Positions 1-10,753 are shown, counted from the first letter of the stretch. The stretch: 64,000 nucleotides of DNA from Bacillus sp. ISL-51 (GCF_018613535.1 NZ_JAGGQB010000006.1:186001-250000); one strand, 5' to 3'. The notes: generated from the sequence alone by a model not told the origin. Numbers and translations are program-made.

Positions 1-1071
1 CTGACACTTCCCGGAAAAACCATCGTTTGCGGAGACAGCCATACATCGACTCACGGTGCATTCGGCGCTCTCGCATTCGGGATCGGCACAAGTGAAGTTG
101 AGCATGTCCTTTCTACTCAGACACTTTGGCAGCAGCGGCCGAAAACGCTTGAGGTCCGCGTTGACGGCACGCTTCAAAAAGGAGTGACCGCAAAGGATGT
201 TATTTTGTCAGTCATCGGCAAATACGGGGTGAGATTCGGTACGGGATATGTGATTGAATACACCGGGGAAGTATTCAGAAACATGTCAATGGATGAGCGC
301 ATGACGGTCTGCAACATGTCAATTGAAGCGGGTGCAAGAGCAGGATTGATTGCTCCTGATGATACAACGATCGAATATTGTAAAAACCGCAAATACACGC
401 CTAAAGGCGAAGAGTTTGAAAAAGCAGCGGCAGAATGGAAAGCATTAAGAACTGATCCGGGAGCTGTTTATGATCATTCCATCGTATTGGACGGCAGCGA
501 GATCTCTCCTATGGTGACGTGGGGCATTAACCCCGGCATGGTTCTGCCTGTCGATGCCGAGATTCCGGCGCCTGACAGCATTCAGTCAGAAGATGATCAA
601 AAAGAGGCCATCCGCGCGTACGAGTACATGGGGATTGAACCGAATCAAAAAATTGAAGACATTAAAGTTGAACATGTCTTTATCGGGTCCTGTACAAATT
701 CTCGTATGACAGACCTTCGCCAGGCGGCGGAAATGATCAAAGGACAGAAAGTCGCTGAAAGCGTCAGAGCCATTGTAGTACCCGGCTCTCAAAGCGTCAA
801 GCAGCAGGCTGAGGAAGAAGGGCTTCACCGCGTTTTCCTGGATGCGGGTTTTGAATGGAGAGAATCAGGATGCAGCATGTGTCTGAGCATGAACAATGAT
901 GTCGTCCCTGAGGGAGAACGATGCGCCTCCACCTCTAACCGCAACTTCGAAGGAAGACAAGGAAAAGGCGCGAGAACACATCTTGTCAGTCCGGCTATGG
1001 CTGCAATGGCCGCTATTCACGGACATTTCGTCGATGTGAGAAAGTTTTATCAAGAAAAAACAGTTGTGTAA
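1..1071 (+). CDS. leuC: 3-isopropylmalate dehydratase large subunit, 5' truncated
   Basis: The frame is open from base 1, so the start lies outside the window; 356 residues remain of a family norm near 470. LeuC with LeuD isomerises 2-isopropylmalate to 3-isopropylmalate in leucine synthesis. The aconitase-type [4Fe-4S] ligands are visible as a Cys in GSCTNSR (codon 231 of this fragment) and two in SGCSMC (codons 291 and 294). The fragment opens with the conserved [12 protein letters not shown] substrate-site stretch. leuD begins 14 bases downstream, as expected for the end of an ilv-leu operon. Only the edge truncation is unusual. Confidence 0.97.
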   Translation: MTLPGKTIVCGDSHTSTHGAFGALAFGIGTSEVEHVLSTQTLWQQRPKTLEVRVDGTLQKGVTAKDVILSVIGKYGVRFGTGYVIEYTGEVFRNMSMDERMTVCNMSIEAGARAGLIAPDDTTIEYCKNRKYTPKGEEFEKAAAEWKALRTDPGAVYDHSIVLDGSEISPMVTWGINPGMVLPVDAEIPAPDSIQSEDDQKEAIRAYEYMGIEPNQKIEDIKVEHVFIGSCTNSRMTDLRQAAEMIKGQKVAESVRAIVVPGSQSVKQQAEEEGLHRVFLDAGFEWRESGCSMCLSMNNDVVPEGERCASTSNRNFEGRQGKGARTHLVSPAMAAMAAIHGHFVDVRKFYQEKTVV

Positions 1072-1085
1072 GGAGTGCGCTAAAA

Positions 1086-1685
1086 GTGGAACCTTTAAAA
1101 ACACATACAGGAAAAGCGGCCGTCTTAAACCGGATTAACGTCGATACGGATCAGATTATTCCGAAACAATTTTTGAAAAGAATTGAAAGAACCGGATACG
1201 GGCGCTTCGCGTTCTTTGACTGGAGATACCTTGAAAACGGCGAGCCTAACCCTGAATTCGAATTAAACCAGCCGGCATACGAAGGAGCTTCTATTTTAAT
1301 TGCCGGAGAGAATTTCGGATGCGGCTCATCCCGGGAACACGCTCCTTGGGCGCTCGACGATTACGGGTTCAAAATTATTATCGCGCCGTCATTTGCTGAT
1401 ATATTCCATCAAAACTGCTTCAAAAACGGTATGCTTCCGATTCGTATGCCGTATGAAAGCTGGAAAGAGCTCGCAGGCCAGTATGAGAATCAGTCACTGG
1501 AGATGACGGTCGATCTTGAAAACCAGCTCATTCGCGACAGCGGGGGGCGGGAGATTTCTTTTGACGTCGATCCGCATTGGAAGGAAATGCTTGTTAACGG
1601 TTATGACGAAATTTCATTAACGCTTTTGCTGGAGGATGACATTCAGCAATTTGAATCAAAAAGAAGCTCTTGGCTTCAAGCCTGA
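1086..1685 (+). CDS. leuD: 3-isopropylmalate dehydratase small subunit
   Basis: This 199-residue swivel-domain subunit completes the LeuCD isomerase. The conserved GENFGCGSSREHAPWAL segment lies in the middle, and the N-terminus carries NVDTDQIIPKQFLKR. I place the start at a GTG preceded by TAAGGAGTGC overlapping the leuC stop, so the two subunits are probably translationally linked. Length equals the usual Bacillus LeuD. A strong intrinsic terminator follows the stop directly, marking the operon end. Confidence 0.97.
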   Translation: MEPLKTHTGKAAVLNRINVDTDQIIPKQFLKRIERTGYGRFAFFDWRYLENGEPNPEFELNQPAYEGASILIAGENFGCGSSREHAPWALDDYGFKIIIAPSFADIFHQNCFKNGMLPIRMPYESWKELAGQYENQSLEMTVDLENQLIRDSGGREISFDVDPHWKEMLVNGYDEISLTLLLEDDIQQFESKRSSWLQA

Positions 1686-1721
1686 AAAAAGCTGTCCGAC
1701 ATTTGTTCGGCAGCTTTTTTT
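1685..1721 (+). terminator. leu operon terminator
   Basis: The stem AGCTGtCCGA / TCGGCAGCT with a 7-base loop is followed by seven T and sits immediately after the leuD stop codon. Confidence 0.85.
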
Positions 1722-1804
1722 GCCTGACATGCCATCCTTTCTTGTGTTTCCTTACGTGTGTTGATACACTTGAACAAAATAAGCGCCTGAAAGGAAATAT
1801 AGGT

Positions 1805-2812
1805 ATGACGCATGACAAAAGAAAAGCAAATATAATTCCTTTCCCCCGTCTGAAGGAACGTTTGGTGGATAAAGGAATGGCCGCCATGAAGGACAAAAAG
1901 TATCAAGAGGCCCTTGAGTTCTTTTCAGAGGCGATGAGCCACGACGATACTGAATCCGACGTGCATTTAGGAATGGCAATTTGTTTTTTGGAGCTTGGGG
2001 AATTGGAAGAAGCAAAACAAGTTTGCGAAAAGATGCTGAATGAAGGGTACGGCCATTATTTTACCGTGCTGCAAGTATACATGACCATCTTAATTCAGCT
2101 GAAAAAGTATGAAGAAGTCAAAAGCACTATCGAAGCCGTGCTGGAAGAAAACCAGCTGCCTGCCGAAAGCGCGGAGCAATTTTACCGTCTGCTTGAATTC
2201 AGCCGGAAAATGACGGACCCTGCCCAGCAGGATGAGGCATGGGCGGAAGAAGAATATGAGGATGTCCTCAATGCGGAAAAAGTGCTGGAAAGCCCCGCTG
2301 AGCAAATGAATCTGATTCATTCACTCAAAGACCGCAATATCGCGAAATATACGGGCCTGTTAAAAACGATTCTTCAAGACCCGGGTGCACACCCGCTTAT
2401 AAAAACGATGATTCTGACTCTCATGGCCGAGCATGACTACAGTAAACCGGTTCATATCACAAAGTTCGGCGATTCGATGACTGCCATTCCGAGTGAGACG
2501 GTTCAGCCTGATGCTGCGCCGATTTTACATCGCGTTCTGCGGGTGCTTGATGAAACCCTCGGCAATGAAAATCCTACATTATATGCCGCCGTTGAAGAGC
2601 TGTGGAGAAGGCATTTGTATGTGCTGCATCCTTTTCAGCCCAAGCTGCTGAACGCTGATTTATGGGCGGCCGCTCTCCATAAGGTAGGTTATGAGATGCA
2701 CGGCATTGACATTGAGATGGAAGAACTCCACATGATGTACGAGTTCAGCAGCCGAGAACTGGAGGAAGCATGCACGATGATTAAGGATATTGAAGAAATT
2801 TCTTATTTGTAA
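1805..2812 (+). CDS. ysoA: TPR-repeat protein YsoA
   Basis: A 335-residue soluble protein with tetratricopeptide-like helical pairs in its first half (for example KKYQEALEFFSEAM and GELEEAKQVCEKML). No catalytic motif is visible, so a protein-interaction scaffold is the safest reading. The frame is open upstream into the leu terminator. I chose the ATG at 1805 because the protein resembles B. subtilis YsoA from MTHDKRKANIIPFPR and AAAGGAAA lies about ten bases upstream. It stands between leuD and tig as in B. subtilis. The biological role is unknown to me. Confidence 0.88.
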   Translation: MTHDKRKANIIPFPRLKERLVDKGMAAMKDKKYQEALEFFSEAMSHDDTESDVHLGMAICFLELGELEEAKQVCEKMLNEGYGHYFTVLQVYMTILIQLKKYEEVKSTIEAVLEENQLPAESAEQFYRLLEFSRKMTDPAQQDEAWAEEEYEDVLNAEKVLESPAEQMNLIHSLKDRNIAKYTGLLKTILQDPGAHPLIKTMILTLMAEHDYSKPVHITKFGDSMTAIPSETVQPDAAPILHRVLRVLDETLGNENPTLYAAVEELWRRHLYVLHPFQPKLLNADLWAAALHKVGYEMHGIDIEMEELHMMYEFSSRELEEACTMIKDIEEISYL

Positions 2813-2826
2813 ATCACGCCATATAG

Positions 2827-2854
2827 TTGAAAGCGATAGGCGTTATGTTATAAT
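2827..2854 (+). promoter_or_regulatory. candidate sigma-A promoter 1 of tig
   Basis: TTGAAA and TATAAT are separated by 16 bases, about 185 bases upstream of tig and just after the ysoA stop. The -10 is a consensus match. Confidence 0.6.
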
Positions 2855-2968
2855 ATAGTGGTTGTATTTATGTATAGCGGTTTAACTGAAATGAGAAATA
2901 CGGTTGGACAGGCTGCCAGTTCATTATAAAATGTATACATAATGATTCTGATCAAAGCGGTTTTTTCT

Positions 2969-2996
2969 TTGACAAAGCCGCGGATTGCTTTAGAAT
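2969..2996 (+). promoter_or_regulatory. candidate sigma-A promoter 2 of tig
   Basis: A perfect TTGACA -35 and TAGAAT -10 with a 16-base spacer lie about 42 bases upstream of the tig start. Together with the upstream candidate this suggests dual promoters for this abundant chaperone. Confidence 0.65.
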
Positions 2997-3038
2997 GGAA
3001 GACCGACACAACCTGAATAGATTTTTGGAGGGAAACAC

Positions 3039-4313
3039 ATGTCTGTAAAATGGGAAAAACAAGAAGGCAACGAAGGCGTTTTAACGGTTGAAGTTGATGC
3101 GGAAACGTTCAAAACAGCTCTTGATGATGCATTTAAAAAAGTAGTTAAGCAAGTCTCTATTCCTGGATTCCGTAAAGGGAAAATTCCTCGCGGTTTATTC
3201 GAACAGCGTTTCGGCGTTGAAGCTCTTTACCAAGATGCTCTGGATATTTTACTTCCTGTAGAATACCCTAAAGCGATTGAAGAAGCGGGTATCGAGCCTG
3301 TAGACCGTCCTGAAATCGATGTGGAAAAAATCGAAAAAGGCGAAAGCTTAATCTTCACTGCGAAAGTGACAGTAAAACCTGAAGTGAAGCTTGGCGATTA
3401 CAAAGGCTTAGGAATCGAAAAAGATGACACAGCCGTAACTGACGAAGACGTTCAAAACGAACTAAAAGCGCTTCAGGAGCGTCAGGCTGAGCTTGTCGTG
3501 AAAGAAGAAGGCGCTGTTGAAAACGGCGACACAGTCGTTCTTGATTTTGAAGGTTTCGTAGACGGAGAAGCATTTGAAGGCGGAAAAGCGGAAAACTACT
3601 CACTAGAAGTAGGTTCCGGTTCATTCATCCCTGGCTTCGAAGAGCAGCTTACAGGACTTAAAGCTGGCGCTGAAAAGGATGTTGAAGTAACATTCCCTGA
3701 AGAGTACCATGCTGAAGAGCTTGCTGGAAAACCAGCCGTTTTCAAAGTGAAAATTCATGAAATCAAAGCGAAAGAGCTTCCTGAACTTAACGACGAATTC
3801 GCAAAAGACATTGACGAAGAAGTTGAAACGCTTGCTGAATTAACGGAGAAAACAAAAAAACGCCTTGAAGAAGCTAAAGAAAACGAAGCTGACGCTAAAT
3901 TGCGCGAAGAGCTTGTTCTGAAAGCATCTGAAAACGCTGAAGCTGACGTGCCTCAAGCGATGATCGACACTGAGCTTGACCGTATGCTGAAAGAATTCGA
4001 ACAGCGTCTGCAAATGCAAGGCATGAACCTTGAGCTTTACACTCAATTCTCAGGACAAGACGAAAACGCGTTAAAAGAGCAAATGAAAGAAGATGCTGCG
4101 AAACGCGTAAAATCAAACCTGACTCTTGAAGCGATTGCTCAAGCTGAAAATCTTGAAGTAACAGACGAAGAAGTTGAAGCTGAGCTTACTAAAATGGCTG
4201 AAGCATACAACATGCCTGTTGAAAACATCAAACAAGCCATCGGCTCAACTGACGCGATGAAAGAAGATTTAAAAGTTCGAAAAGCAATTGATTTTCTTGT
4301 AGAAAACCGTTAA
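3039..4313 (+). CDS. tig: trigger factor, ribosome-associated chaperone and prolyl isomerase
   Basis: This 424-residue protein has the trigger-factor order: an N-terminal ribosome-binding domain with the [17 protein letters not shown] signature at about residues 44-60, a central FKBP-type prolyl isomerase domain around residues 160-245, and a helical C-terminal chaperone domain rich in Glu and Lys. It binds nascent chains at the ribosome exit tunnel. The start has GGAGGGAAACAC upstream. Its own terminator follows, then clpX. The tig-clpX neighbourhood is common in bacteria, and here clpP is not adjacent. Codon use (GAA, AAA, CTT) fits high expression. Confidence 0.98.
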   Translation: MSVKWEKQEGNEGVLTVEVDAETFKTALDDAFKKVVKQVSIPGFRKGKIPRGLFEQRFGVEALYQDALDILLPVEYPKAIEEAGIEPVDRPEIDVEKIEKGESLIFTAKVTVKPEVKLGDYKGLGIEKDDTAVTDEDVQNELKALQERQAELVVKEEGAVENGDTVVLDFEGFVDGEAFEGGKAENYSLEVGSGSFIPGFEEQLTGLKAGAEKDVEVTFPEEYHAEELAGKPAVFKVKIHEIKAKELPELNDEFAKDIDEEVETLAELTEKTKKRLEEAKENEADAKLREELVLKASENAEADVPQAMIDTELDRMLKEFEQRLQMQGMNLELYTQFSGQDENALKEQMKEDAAKRVKSNLTLEAIAQAENLEVTDEEVEAELTKMAEAYNMPVENIKQAIGSTDAMKEDLKVRKAIDFLVENR

Positions 4314-4338
4314 TATGGTTCATAATAATAGACATAAT

Positions 4339-4371
4339 AAAACAGGGCGCGAGTAATTCGTGCCTTGTTTT
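4339..4371 (+). terminator. tig terminator
   Basis: The arms GGCGCGA and TCGTGCC pair around a 5-base loop and are flanked by A and T tracts that extend the stem (AAAACAG / TTGTTTT). Confidence 0.8.
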
Positions 4372-4468
4372 GTACAATTATGATATAACTCTTTTTCTTG
4401 GGGCAAGATAGTCATTGCCGGGCTGTTTTTTGTCATACATATAGAATGTGCAAGTGCGAAACACATTG

Positions 4469-4498
4469 TTACCGTCTTATTGGAAAGTATGGTAAAAT
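4469..4498 (+). promoter_or_regulatory. weak candidate clpX promoter
   Basis: TTACCG and TAAAAT are separated by 18 bases, about 85 bases upstream of clpX. The -35 is poor; position and an independent tig terminator argue that clpX needs its own promoter. Confidence 0.35.
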
Positions 4499-4584
4499 GC
4501 AATACATACTCGATCGTTTCAAGAACCGTTTTCTTTTGCCCTTCAGGTAAAAGAAAAAGTGAGACAAGATTAAGGGGTGAAAGA

Positions 4585-5847
4585 ATGTTTAAATTCAACG
4601 AGGAAAAAGGACAATTAAAATGCTCGTTCTGCGGAAAGACTCAAGATCAAGTTCGTAAGCTTGTTGCAGGACCGGGCGTATATATATGCGACGAATGCAT
4701 CGAGCTCTGCACAGAGATCGTAGAGGAAGAGCTCGGTACTGAAGAAGAAGTCGAATTTAAAGACGTTCCGAAGCCGCAGGAAATCCGTGAGATCCTGAAT
4801 GAATATGTCATCGGACAGGATCAGGCGAAGAAATCACTTGCGGTTGCGGTCTACAACCATTACAAACGCATCAACTCCAACAGTAAAGTGGATGATGTTG
4901 AGCTTTCTAAAAGTAATATTTCATTGATCGGACCGACGGGAAGCGGAAAAACGCTTCTTGCCCAAACGCTTGCGCGTATTTTGAACGTACCGTTTGCAAT
5001 CGCAGACGCTACATCTTTAACTGAGGCCGGTTATGTGGGTGAGGATGTGGAGAACATTCTCCTGAAACTTATTCAGGCAGCAGACTATGACGTGGAAAAA
5101 GCGGAAAAAGGCATCATTTATATCGATGAAATTGATAAAGTGGCGCGAAAATCTGAAAATCCGTCTATTACACGTGACGTATCAGGTGAAGGCGTCCAGC
5201 AGGCGCTTCTGAAAATTCTTGAAGGAACAGTTGCGAGCGTACCGCCGCAAGGAGGACGCAAACATCCTCATCAGGAATTCATTCAGATCGACACGACTAA
5301 CATTTTGTTCATTTGCGGAGGTGCCTTTGACGGCATCGAACAAATTATTAAACGCCGTTTGGGACAAAAAGTGATCGGGTTCGGTTCTGACAATAAAGCA
5401 GCCGACTTAGAAAAAGAAGAGCTGCTCTCTAAAGTTTTACCGGAAGATTTACTCCGTTTCGGGCTGATCCCTGAATTTATCGGTCGTCTTCCTGTTATTG
5501 CAAGCCTTGAGCAGCTTGACGAAACGGCATTGGTCGAAATTTTGACTAAGCCTAAAAATGCACTCGTCAAACAGTATACAAAAATGTTAGAACTTGATGA
5601 TGTCGAGCTTGAATTTGAAGAAGAGGCATTGTCTGAAATCGCGAAAAAAGCGATCGAGCGAAAAACAGGCGCCCGCGGCCTGCGTTCTATTATTGAAGGT
5701 ATCATGCTTGACGTCATGTTTGACCTGCCGTCCCGTGACGACATTGAAAAATGCGTTATTACCGGAGCGACAGTGGCAGACGGAGAAGCACCTCGCCTTG
5801 TTTTAAAGGACGGTACTGTAGTCGGCCAAGATAAAACATCAGCGTAA
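4585..5847 (+). CDS. clpX: ATP-dependent Clp protease ATP-binding subunit ClpX
   Basis: This 420-residue AAA+ unfoldase feeds tagged substrates to ClpP. The N-terminal zinc-binding domain has Cys13, Cys16, Cys35 and Cys38. Walker A GPTGSGKT lies near residues 116-123, the pore loop GYVGEDV near 149-155, and Walker B IIYIDEID near 177-184. A ClpP-docking IGF-type tripeptide (VIGFGSDN) is present. The frame is open further upstream, but ATG 4585 has AAGGGGTGA at proper spacing and matches the known N-terminus. It is monocistronic between two terminators. Confidence 0.98.
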   Translation: MFKFNEEKGQLKCSFCGKTQDQVRKLVAGPGVYICDECIELCTEIVEEELGTEEEVEFKDVPKPQEIREILNEYVIGQDQAKKSLAVAVYNHYKRINSNSKVDDVELSKSNISLIGPTGSGKTLLAQTLARILNVPFAIADATSLTEAGYVGEDVENILLKLIQAADYDVEKAEKGIIYIDEIDKVARKSENPSITRDVSGEGVQQALLKILEGTVASVPPQGGRKHPHQEFIQIDTTNILFICGGAFDGIEQIIKRRLGQKVIGFGSDNKAADLEKEELLSKVLPEDLLRFGLIPEFIGRLPVIASLEQLDETALVEILTKPKNALVKQYTKMLELDDVELEFEEEALSEIAKKAIERKTGARGLRSIIEGIMLDVMFDLPSRDDIEKCVITGATVADGEAPRLVLKDGTVVGQDKTSA

Positions 5848-5854
5848 CATCATG

Positions 5855-5890
5855 AAACCTCCTGAATCATTCGATTCAGGAGGTTTTTTT
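5855..5890 (+). terminator. clpX terminator
   Basis: The stem CCTCCTGAATC / GATTCAGGAGG with a 4-base loop is followed by seven T. Confidence 0.9.
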
Positions 5891-5913
5891 CTTGTTCGGG
5901 ACCTTCTGAAAAT

Positions 5914-5943
5914 GTTTATTCCGTGCTTCACTGGGCGATACTA
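5914..5943 (+). promoter_or_regulatory. sigma-F forespore promoter of lonB
   Basis: GTTTA, exactly 15 bases, then GGCGATACTA. This fits the sigma-F consensus GYWTA-N15-GGNRANANTW at every specified position. The -10 ends 52 bases before the lonB start. Forespore control of lonB by sigma-F is established in B. subtilis; the match here is read directly. Confidence 0.85.
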
Positions 5944-5995
5944 TCGGCAGAGGAATGAATTGGATACATAAATCGTTTTTTCAGGAGGGACCAGC

Positions 5996-7654
5996 ATGAG
6001 TTGGACAGGGATCGCATTATTCGTACAGCTGTTTTTTGGGATTGTCATCGGATTATATTTTTGGAATCTGCTCAAAAATCAACGTACACAAAAAGTGACA
6101 ATAGATAAAGAATCAAAAAAGGAAATGGAGCAGCTGCGGAAAATGCGGGCAATCAGTTTATCAGAGCCTTTATCAGAAAAAGTGCGCCCGAAAAGCTTTC
6201 AGGACATTGTCGGCCAGGAGGACGGAATTAAAGCGTTAAAAGCCGCGCTGTGCGGTCCTAATCCGCAGCACGTCATCGTTTACGGGCCGCCGGGGGTCGG
6301 AAAAACGGCTGCTGCCAGGCTGGTGTTAGAAGAGGCGAAAAAACATAAACAGTCGCCATTTCAAGAGCAGGCTGTTTTTGTAGAGCTTGATGCGACAACG
6401 GCGCGTTTTGATGAACGGGGAATTGCCGATCCGCTTATCGGCTCCGTGCATGACCCGATTTATCAGGGAGCGGGCGCGATGGGCCAGGCCGGTATTCCGC
6501 AGCCGAAGCAAGGGGCTGTGACACATGCGCACGGCGGTGTGCTGTTTATCGATGAAATCGGTGAACTTCATCCCATTCAGATGAACAAAATGCTGAAGGT
6601 GCTTGAAGACCGGAAAGTATTTTTAGACAGTGCGTATTACAGTGAGGAAAATACACAAATTCCGAATCATATTCATGACATTTTTCAAAACGGGCTTCCC
6701 GCGGATTTTCGCTTGATCGGGGCGACAACGAGAATGCCGAATGAAATCCCGCCGGCCATCCGTTCGCGCTGCCTTGAAGTGTTTTTCCGCGAGCTTGAGA
6801 AGGATGAGTTAAAAGCCGTAGCGAAAAAAGCGGCGGACAAAATTCAGAAAGACATTTCTGATGAAGCTCTCAGTGTTTTGACAACGTATACGAGAAACGG
6901 CCGTGAAGCCGTCAATATGATTCAGATTGCCGCAGGAATGGCGGTCACTGAGGACAGAAAAGAGATTACAATAGAAGATATTGAGTGGGTCGTCCATTCG
7001 AGTCAGCTCACGCCTAAAAATGAGCAGAAAATCGCTGATAAACCGCAAGTCGGAATCGTAAACGGGCTTGCCGTTTACGGACCGAACAGCGGCGCTTTGC
7101 TTGAAATCGAAGTGAATGTCACGCCTGCGCAGGACAAAGGCAGCCTGAATATCACGGGAATCGCAGAGGAAGAGAGCATCGGCAGCCAGTCTAAGTCGAT
7201 CCGCCGTAAAAGCATGGCGAAGGGATCGGTGGAAAATGTTTTAACGGTTCTTCGCACAATGGGGATTAAACCGTCAGACTATGACATTCATGTTAACTTT
7301 CCCGGCGGAGGCCCGATTGACGGCCCGTCAGCGGGCATAGCGATGGCCGCGGGGATTTTTTCCGCCATTCATCGCATTCCTATTGATCATACTGTAGCCA
7401 TGACGGGAGAAATCAGTCTCGCGGGACTTGTAAAACCGATTGGCGGTGTCATACCTAAAATCAAGGCGGCGAAGCAGGCTGGAGCGAAAACGGTTATTAT
7501 CCCATATGAAAACCAGCAATCGATTTTGAAACGAATTGACGGCATCACCATTAAAGCGGTCAAAACGTTCCAAGAGGTGCTTGACGTCATATTAGTCGAT
7601 CCGCCTTCAGAACAAAAACCATTTGACATTCAAATTAATAAAGAATCCGTCTAA
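5996..7654 (+). CDS. lonB: forespore Lon-family ATP-dependent protease LonB
   Basis: A 552-residue Lon-type protease lacking the long N-terminal substrate domain of LonA. Instead it begins with a membrane segment (about residues 5-25). Walker A GPPGVGKT lies at residues 97-104 and VLFIDEIGELH is the Walker B region. The serine-lysine dyad is Ser445 in DGPSAG and Lys488 in IGGVIPK, the standard 43-residue spacing. Start ATG with AGGAGGGACC upstream. A sigma-F promoter precedes it, so it probably acts early in the forespore. lonA follows in the same direction after a terminator, as in B. subtilis. Confidence 0.97.
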   Translation: MSWTGIALFVQLFFGIVIGLYFWNLLKNQRTQKVTIDKESKKEMEQLRKMRAISLSEPLSEKVRPKSFQDIVGQEDGIKALKAALCGPNPQHVIVYGPPGVGKTAAARLVLEEAKKHKQSPFQEQAVFVELDATTARFDERGIADPLIGSVHDPIYQGAGAMGQAGIPQPKQGAVTHAHGGVLFIDEIGELHPIQMNKMLKVLEDRKVFLDSAYYSEENTQIPNHIHDIFQNGLPADFRLIGATTRMPNEIPPAIRSRCLEVFFRELEKDELKAVAKKAADKIQKDISDEALSVLTTYTRNGREAVNMIQIAAGMAVTEDRKEITIEDIEWVVHSSQLTPKNEQKIADKPQVGIVNGLAVYGPNSGALLEIEVNVTPAQDKGSLNITGIAEEESIGSQSKSIRRKSMAKGSVENVLTVLRTMGIKPSDYDIHVNFPGGGPIDGPSAGIAMAAGIFSAIHRIPIDHTVAMTGEISLAGLVKPIGGVIPKIKAAKQAGAKTVIIPYENQQSILKRIDGITIKAVKTFQEVLDVILVDPPSEQKPFDIQINKESV

Positions 7655-7680
7655 CCCCATTTTACAATGGGGTTTTTTTA
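7655..7680 (+). terminator. lonB terminator
   Basis: CCCCATT / AATGGGG with a 4-base loop and seven T, directly after the stop codon. Confidence 0.88.
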
Positions 7681-7781
7681 TGAAGGACATCTTTTCCTTT
7701 TTCGAAACAGAAAGAAAGGGTATACTACGAAGAGACTGTTTTATTGCAAGACGCGTAATTCGGTGATTTCCAATCCCGGAA

Positions 7782-7812
7782 TTGTACAACGATGAAAAAG
7801 TTGTATTATAAT
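7782..7812 (+). promoter_or_regulatory. candidate sigma-A promoter of lonA
   Basis: A perfect TATAAT at 7807-7812 is preceded by TTGTAC at a slightly long 19-base spacing. It lies 32 bases upstream of the lonA start. Confidence 0.55.
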
Positions 7813-7844
7813 GGTTCATACTAAAGTCACGGAGGTGTCAGTCA

Positions 7845-10169
7845 ATGGCAGAAGATATAAAACGCAGCATCCCGCTCCTCCCTTTAAGAGGTTTATTGGT
7901 ATATCCGACGATGGTTTTGCATTTAGATGTGGGCCGTGATAAGTCGGTTCAGGCTCTTGAACAGGCAATGATGCATGATCATATGATTTTTTTAGCCACT
8001 CAGCAGGATATTTCGATAGATGAACCGGGTGAAGAGGACATTTTCACTGTCGGCACTTATACTAAAATTAAACAGATGCTGAAGCTTCCAAACGGTACGA
8101 TCCGGGTGTTGGTAGAAGGGATTCAGCGTGCGCAGATTCTTGAATACAATGAGCTCGAAGACTATACTTCGGTGGATATACAGCTGATGCATGAGGACGA
8201 TTCTAAAGACGTGGAAGACGAAGCGCTGATGCGTACGCTGCTGGACCACTTTGACCAGTACATAAAAATTTCTAAAAAAATCTCCGCTGAAACATACGCG
8301 GCTGTGACTGATATTGAAGAGCCTGGCAGGATGGCAGATATCGTCGCTTCCCACCTGCCGCTCAAATTAAAGGACAAGCAGGATATTTTAGAAACGGCTG
8401 ATATCAAAGAGCGTTTAAATAAGGTCATCCGTTCCATCAATAATGAAAAAGAAGTGCTGGAAATAGAGAAAAAAATCGGTCAGCGCGTTAAACGTTCGAT
8501 GGAGCGAACACAAAAAGAATATTACTTGCGCGAACAGATGAAAGCCATTCAAAAGGAGCTCGGCGATAAAGAAGGGAAAACGGGAGAGGTTCAGACGCTG
8601 TCGGAAAAGATTGAAGAGGCAGGCATGCCCGAACGCGTCAAAGAAACGGCCCTTAAGGAATTAAACCGCTATGAAAAAGTTCCGTCCAGTTCCGCTGAAA
8701 GCTCCGTTATCCGCAATTATATTGACTGGCTTATCGCCCTGCCGTGGTCGGATGAAACAGAGGATAAGCTCGATATTAAAAAAGCGGGTGAGATTTTAGA
8801 CAAGGAGCATCACGGCTTAGAAAAAGTAAAAGAACGGATCCTTGAGTATTTAGCGGTTAAGCAGCTGACGAAAACGCTGAAGGGACCGATTCTTTGTTTG
8901 GCAGGACCTCCCGGGGTCGGAAAAACATCATTGGCAAAATCGATCAGTACGAGTATGGGCCGCCGTTTTGTAAGGGTTTCACTTGGCGGTGTCCGTGATG
9001 AATCTGAAATCCGCGGTCATCGGAGAACATATGTCGGAGCCATGCCGGGACGCATCATTCAAGGCATGAAAAAAGCCGGCAAACAGAATCCGGTTTTTCT
9101 CCTTGATGAAATCGATAAAATGTCTTCTGATTTTAGGGGAGACCCGTCTTCGGCAATGCTTGAAGTACTCGACCCCGAGCAAAACAGCACATTCAGCGAT
9201 CACTATATTGAAGAGACGTTTGACTTGTCAAAGGTGCTTTTTATCGCTACGGCGAATAACTTAGCCACCATTCCGGGCCCTCTCAGAGACAGAATGGAGA
9301 TCATCAACATATCCGGCTATACTGAGACTGAAAAGCTGGAAATCGTAAAAGACCACCTGTTCCCGAAACAGATCAAAGAACATGGTCTGACAAAGGGAAA
9401 CCTGCAGATTCGGGATCAAGCCATTATAGATATCATCCGCTATTATACGAGAGAAGCCGGCGTCAGAACGCTTGAACGCCAGATTGCCGCGATTTGCCGG
9501 AAGGCCGCAAAAGCCATTGTCGCTAAAGAAAGAAAACGGATTACCGTCACAGAAAAAAATCTGGCTGACTATATCGGAAAGCGGATTTTCAGGTACGGAC
9601 AGGCGGAAACGGAAGATCAGGTCGGTGTTGTAACGGGTCTTGCATATACAACAGTCGGCGGTGACACGCTGTCAATTGAAGTCTCATTGTCTCCGGGGAA
9701 AGGAAAGCTGATCCTGACCGGGAAGCTCGGTGACGTGATGAGGGAATCTGCGCAGGCTGCGTTCAGTTATGTCCGTTCGAAAGCAGAGGAGCTCGGAATT
9801 GACCCGAATTTCCATGAAAAACATGATATTCATATTCACGTCCCTGAAGGAGCGGTGCCAAAAGACGGTCCTTCCGCCGGAATCACAATGGCTACGGCGC
9901 TCGTTTCCGCATTAACGGGGCGCCCGGTGTCACGCGAGGTCGGCATGACGGGTGAAATCACATTGCGCGGGCGCGTGCTCCCGATAGGCGGACTGAAAGA
10001 AAAGGCGCTTGGCGCGCACAGGGCCGGCCTGACCACTATTATTGCGCCTAAAGATAATGAAAAAGATATAGAGGATATCCCGGAAAGCGTCAGAGATGGG
10101 CTGAAGTTTATATTCGTTTCGCATCTTGATGACGTTTTGGAATATTCCTTAGTAGGAGAGAAGAAATGA
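7845..10169 (+). CDS. lonA: ATP-dependent protease La (LonA)
   Basis: This 774-residue cytosolic protease has the full LonA layout: the N-terminal substrate domain begins [16 protein letters not shown], the AAA+ module has Walker [10 protein letters not shown] at residues 354-362 and [10 protein letters not shown], and the proteolytic domain has Ser677 in DGPSAG and Lys720 in GLKEKALG. It degrades misfolded and regulatory proteins. Start ATG with GGAGGTGTCAGTC upstream. Its stop overlaps the engB start by four bases (ATGA), linking the two translationally. Length equals B. subtilis LonA. Confidence 0.98.
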   Translation: MAEDIKRSIPLLPLRGLLVYPTMVLHLDVGRDKSVQALEQAMMHDHMIFLATQQDISIDEPGEEDIFTVGTYTKIKQMLKLPNGTIRVLVEGIQRAQILEYNELEDYTSVDIQLMHEDDSKDVEDEALMRTLLDHFDQYIKISKKISAETYAAVTDIEEPGRMADIVASHLPLKLKDKQDILETADIKERLNKVIRSINNEKEVLEIEKKIGQRVKRSMERTQKEYYLREQMKAIQKELGDKEGKTGEVQTLSEKIEEAGMPERVKETALKELNRYEKVPSSSAESSVIRNYIDWLIALPWSDETEDKLDIKKAGEILDKEHHGLEKVKERILEYLAVKQLTKTLKGPILCLAGPPGVGKTSLAKSISTSMGRRFVRVSLGGVRDESEIRGHRRTYVGAMPGRIIQGMKKAGKQNPVFLLDEIDKMSSDFRGDPSSAMLEVLDPEQNSTFSDHYIEETFDLSKVLFIATANNLATIPGPLRDRMEIINISGYTETEKLEIVKDHLFPKQIKEHGLTKGNLQIRDQAIIDIIRYYTREAGVRTLERQIAAICRKAAKAIVAKERKRITVTEKNLADYIGKRIFRYGQAETEDQVGVVTGLAYTTVGGDTLSIEVSLSPGKGKLILTGKLGDVMRESAQAAFSYVRSKAEELGIDPNFHEKHDIHIHVPEGAVPKDGPSAGITMATALVSALTGRPVSREVGMTGEITLRGRVLPIGGLKEKALGAHRAGLTTIIAPKDNEKDIEDIPESVRDGLKFIFVSHLDDVLEYSLVGEKK

Positions 10170-10753
10170 AAGTCACAAAATCAGAAATCGTGATCAGCGC
10201 GGTCAAACCCGAGCAGTACCCTGAAGGGGGACTCCCGGAAATCGCGCTGGCCGGAAGATCAAATGTAGGAAAGTCATCTTTTATCAACTCGTTAATCAAT
10301 CGGAAAAATCTTGCCAGAACATCGTCGAAGCCGGGGAAAACACAAACCTTAAACTTCTATATCATTAATGATGAATTGCATTTCGTCGATGTTCCGGGCT
10401 ACGGATTTGCAAAAGTTTCAAAAAGTGAGCGGGAAGCATGGGGAAGAATGATCGAAACCTATATGACAACCCGTGAAGAGCTGAAAGCCTGCGTCCAGAT
10501 TGTCGATCTCAGGCACGCCCCGTCTGCGGATGACGTGAACATGTATGAATTCTTGAAGTATTACGGAATTCCGGTCATTGTCATCGCGACAAAGGCAGAC
10601 AAAATTCCAAAAGGGAAATGGGACAAGCACTTAAAGGTCGTCAAGCAAACGCTTGATATGAATCCTGAAGATGAGCTGATTCTATTCTCCTCTGAAACGA
10701 AAAAAGGAAAAGAAGAGGCTTGGGGAGCTATTAAAAAAGCGATCAGCCGCTAA
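10166..10753 (+). CDS. engB: ribosome biogenesis GTP-binding protein YsxC/EngB
   Basis: A 195-residue TRAFAC GTPase needed for 50S subunit assembly. The G1 motif GRSNVGKSS lies near residues 30-38, followed by a switch region rich in Thr ([12 protein letters not shown]), G3 [10 protein letters not shown]4 ATKADK and G5 FSSETKKG. Translation is coupled to lonA through a four-base overlap with AGGAGAGAAG inside lonA. A bidirectional terminator separates it from convergent ysxD. Length and motifs match the essential B. subtilis YsxC. Confidence 0.97.
   Translation: MKVTKSEIVISAVKPEQYPEGGLPEIALAGRSNVGKSSFINSLINRKNLARTSSKPGKTQTLNFYIINDELHFVDVPGYGFAKVSKSEREAWGRMIETYMTTREELKACVQIVDLRHAPSADDVNMYEFLKYYGIPVIVIATKADKIPKGKWDKHLKVVKQTLDMNPEDELILFSSETKKGKEEAWGAIKKAISR

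Noticed and set aside
1759-1774. TTGATA as a ysoA promoter -35
   Set aside because: No -10 lies at acceptable spacing before the ysoA start.
4320-4598. 92-codon minus-strand frame between tig and clpX
   Set aside because: It crosses the tig terminator and clpX start with no ribosome site or conserved motif.
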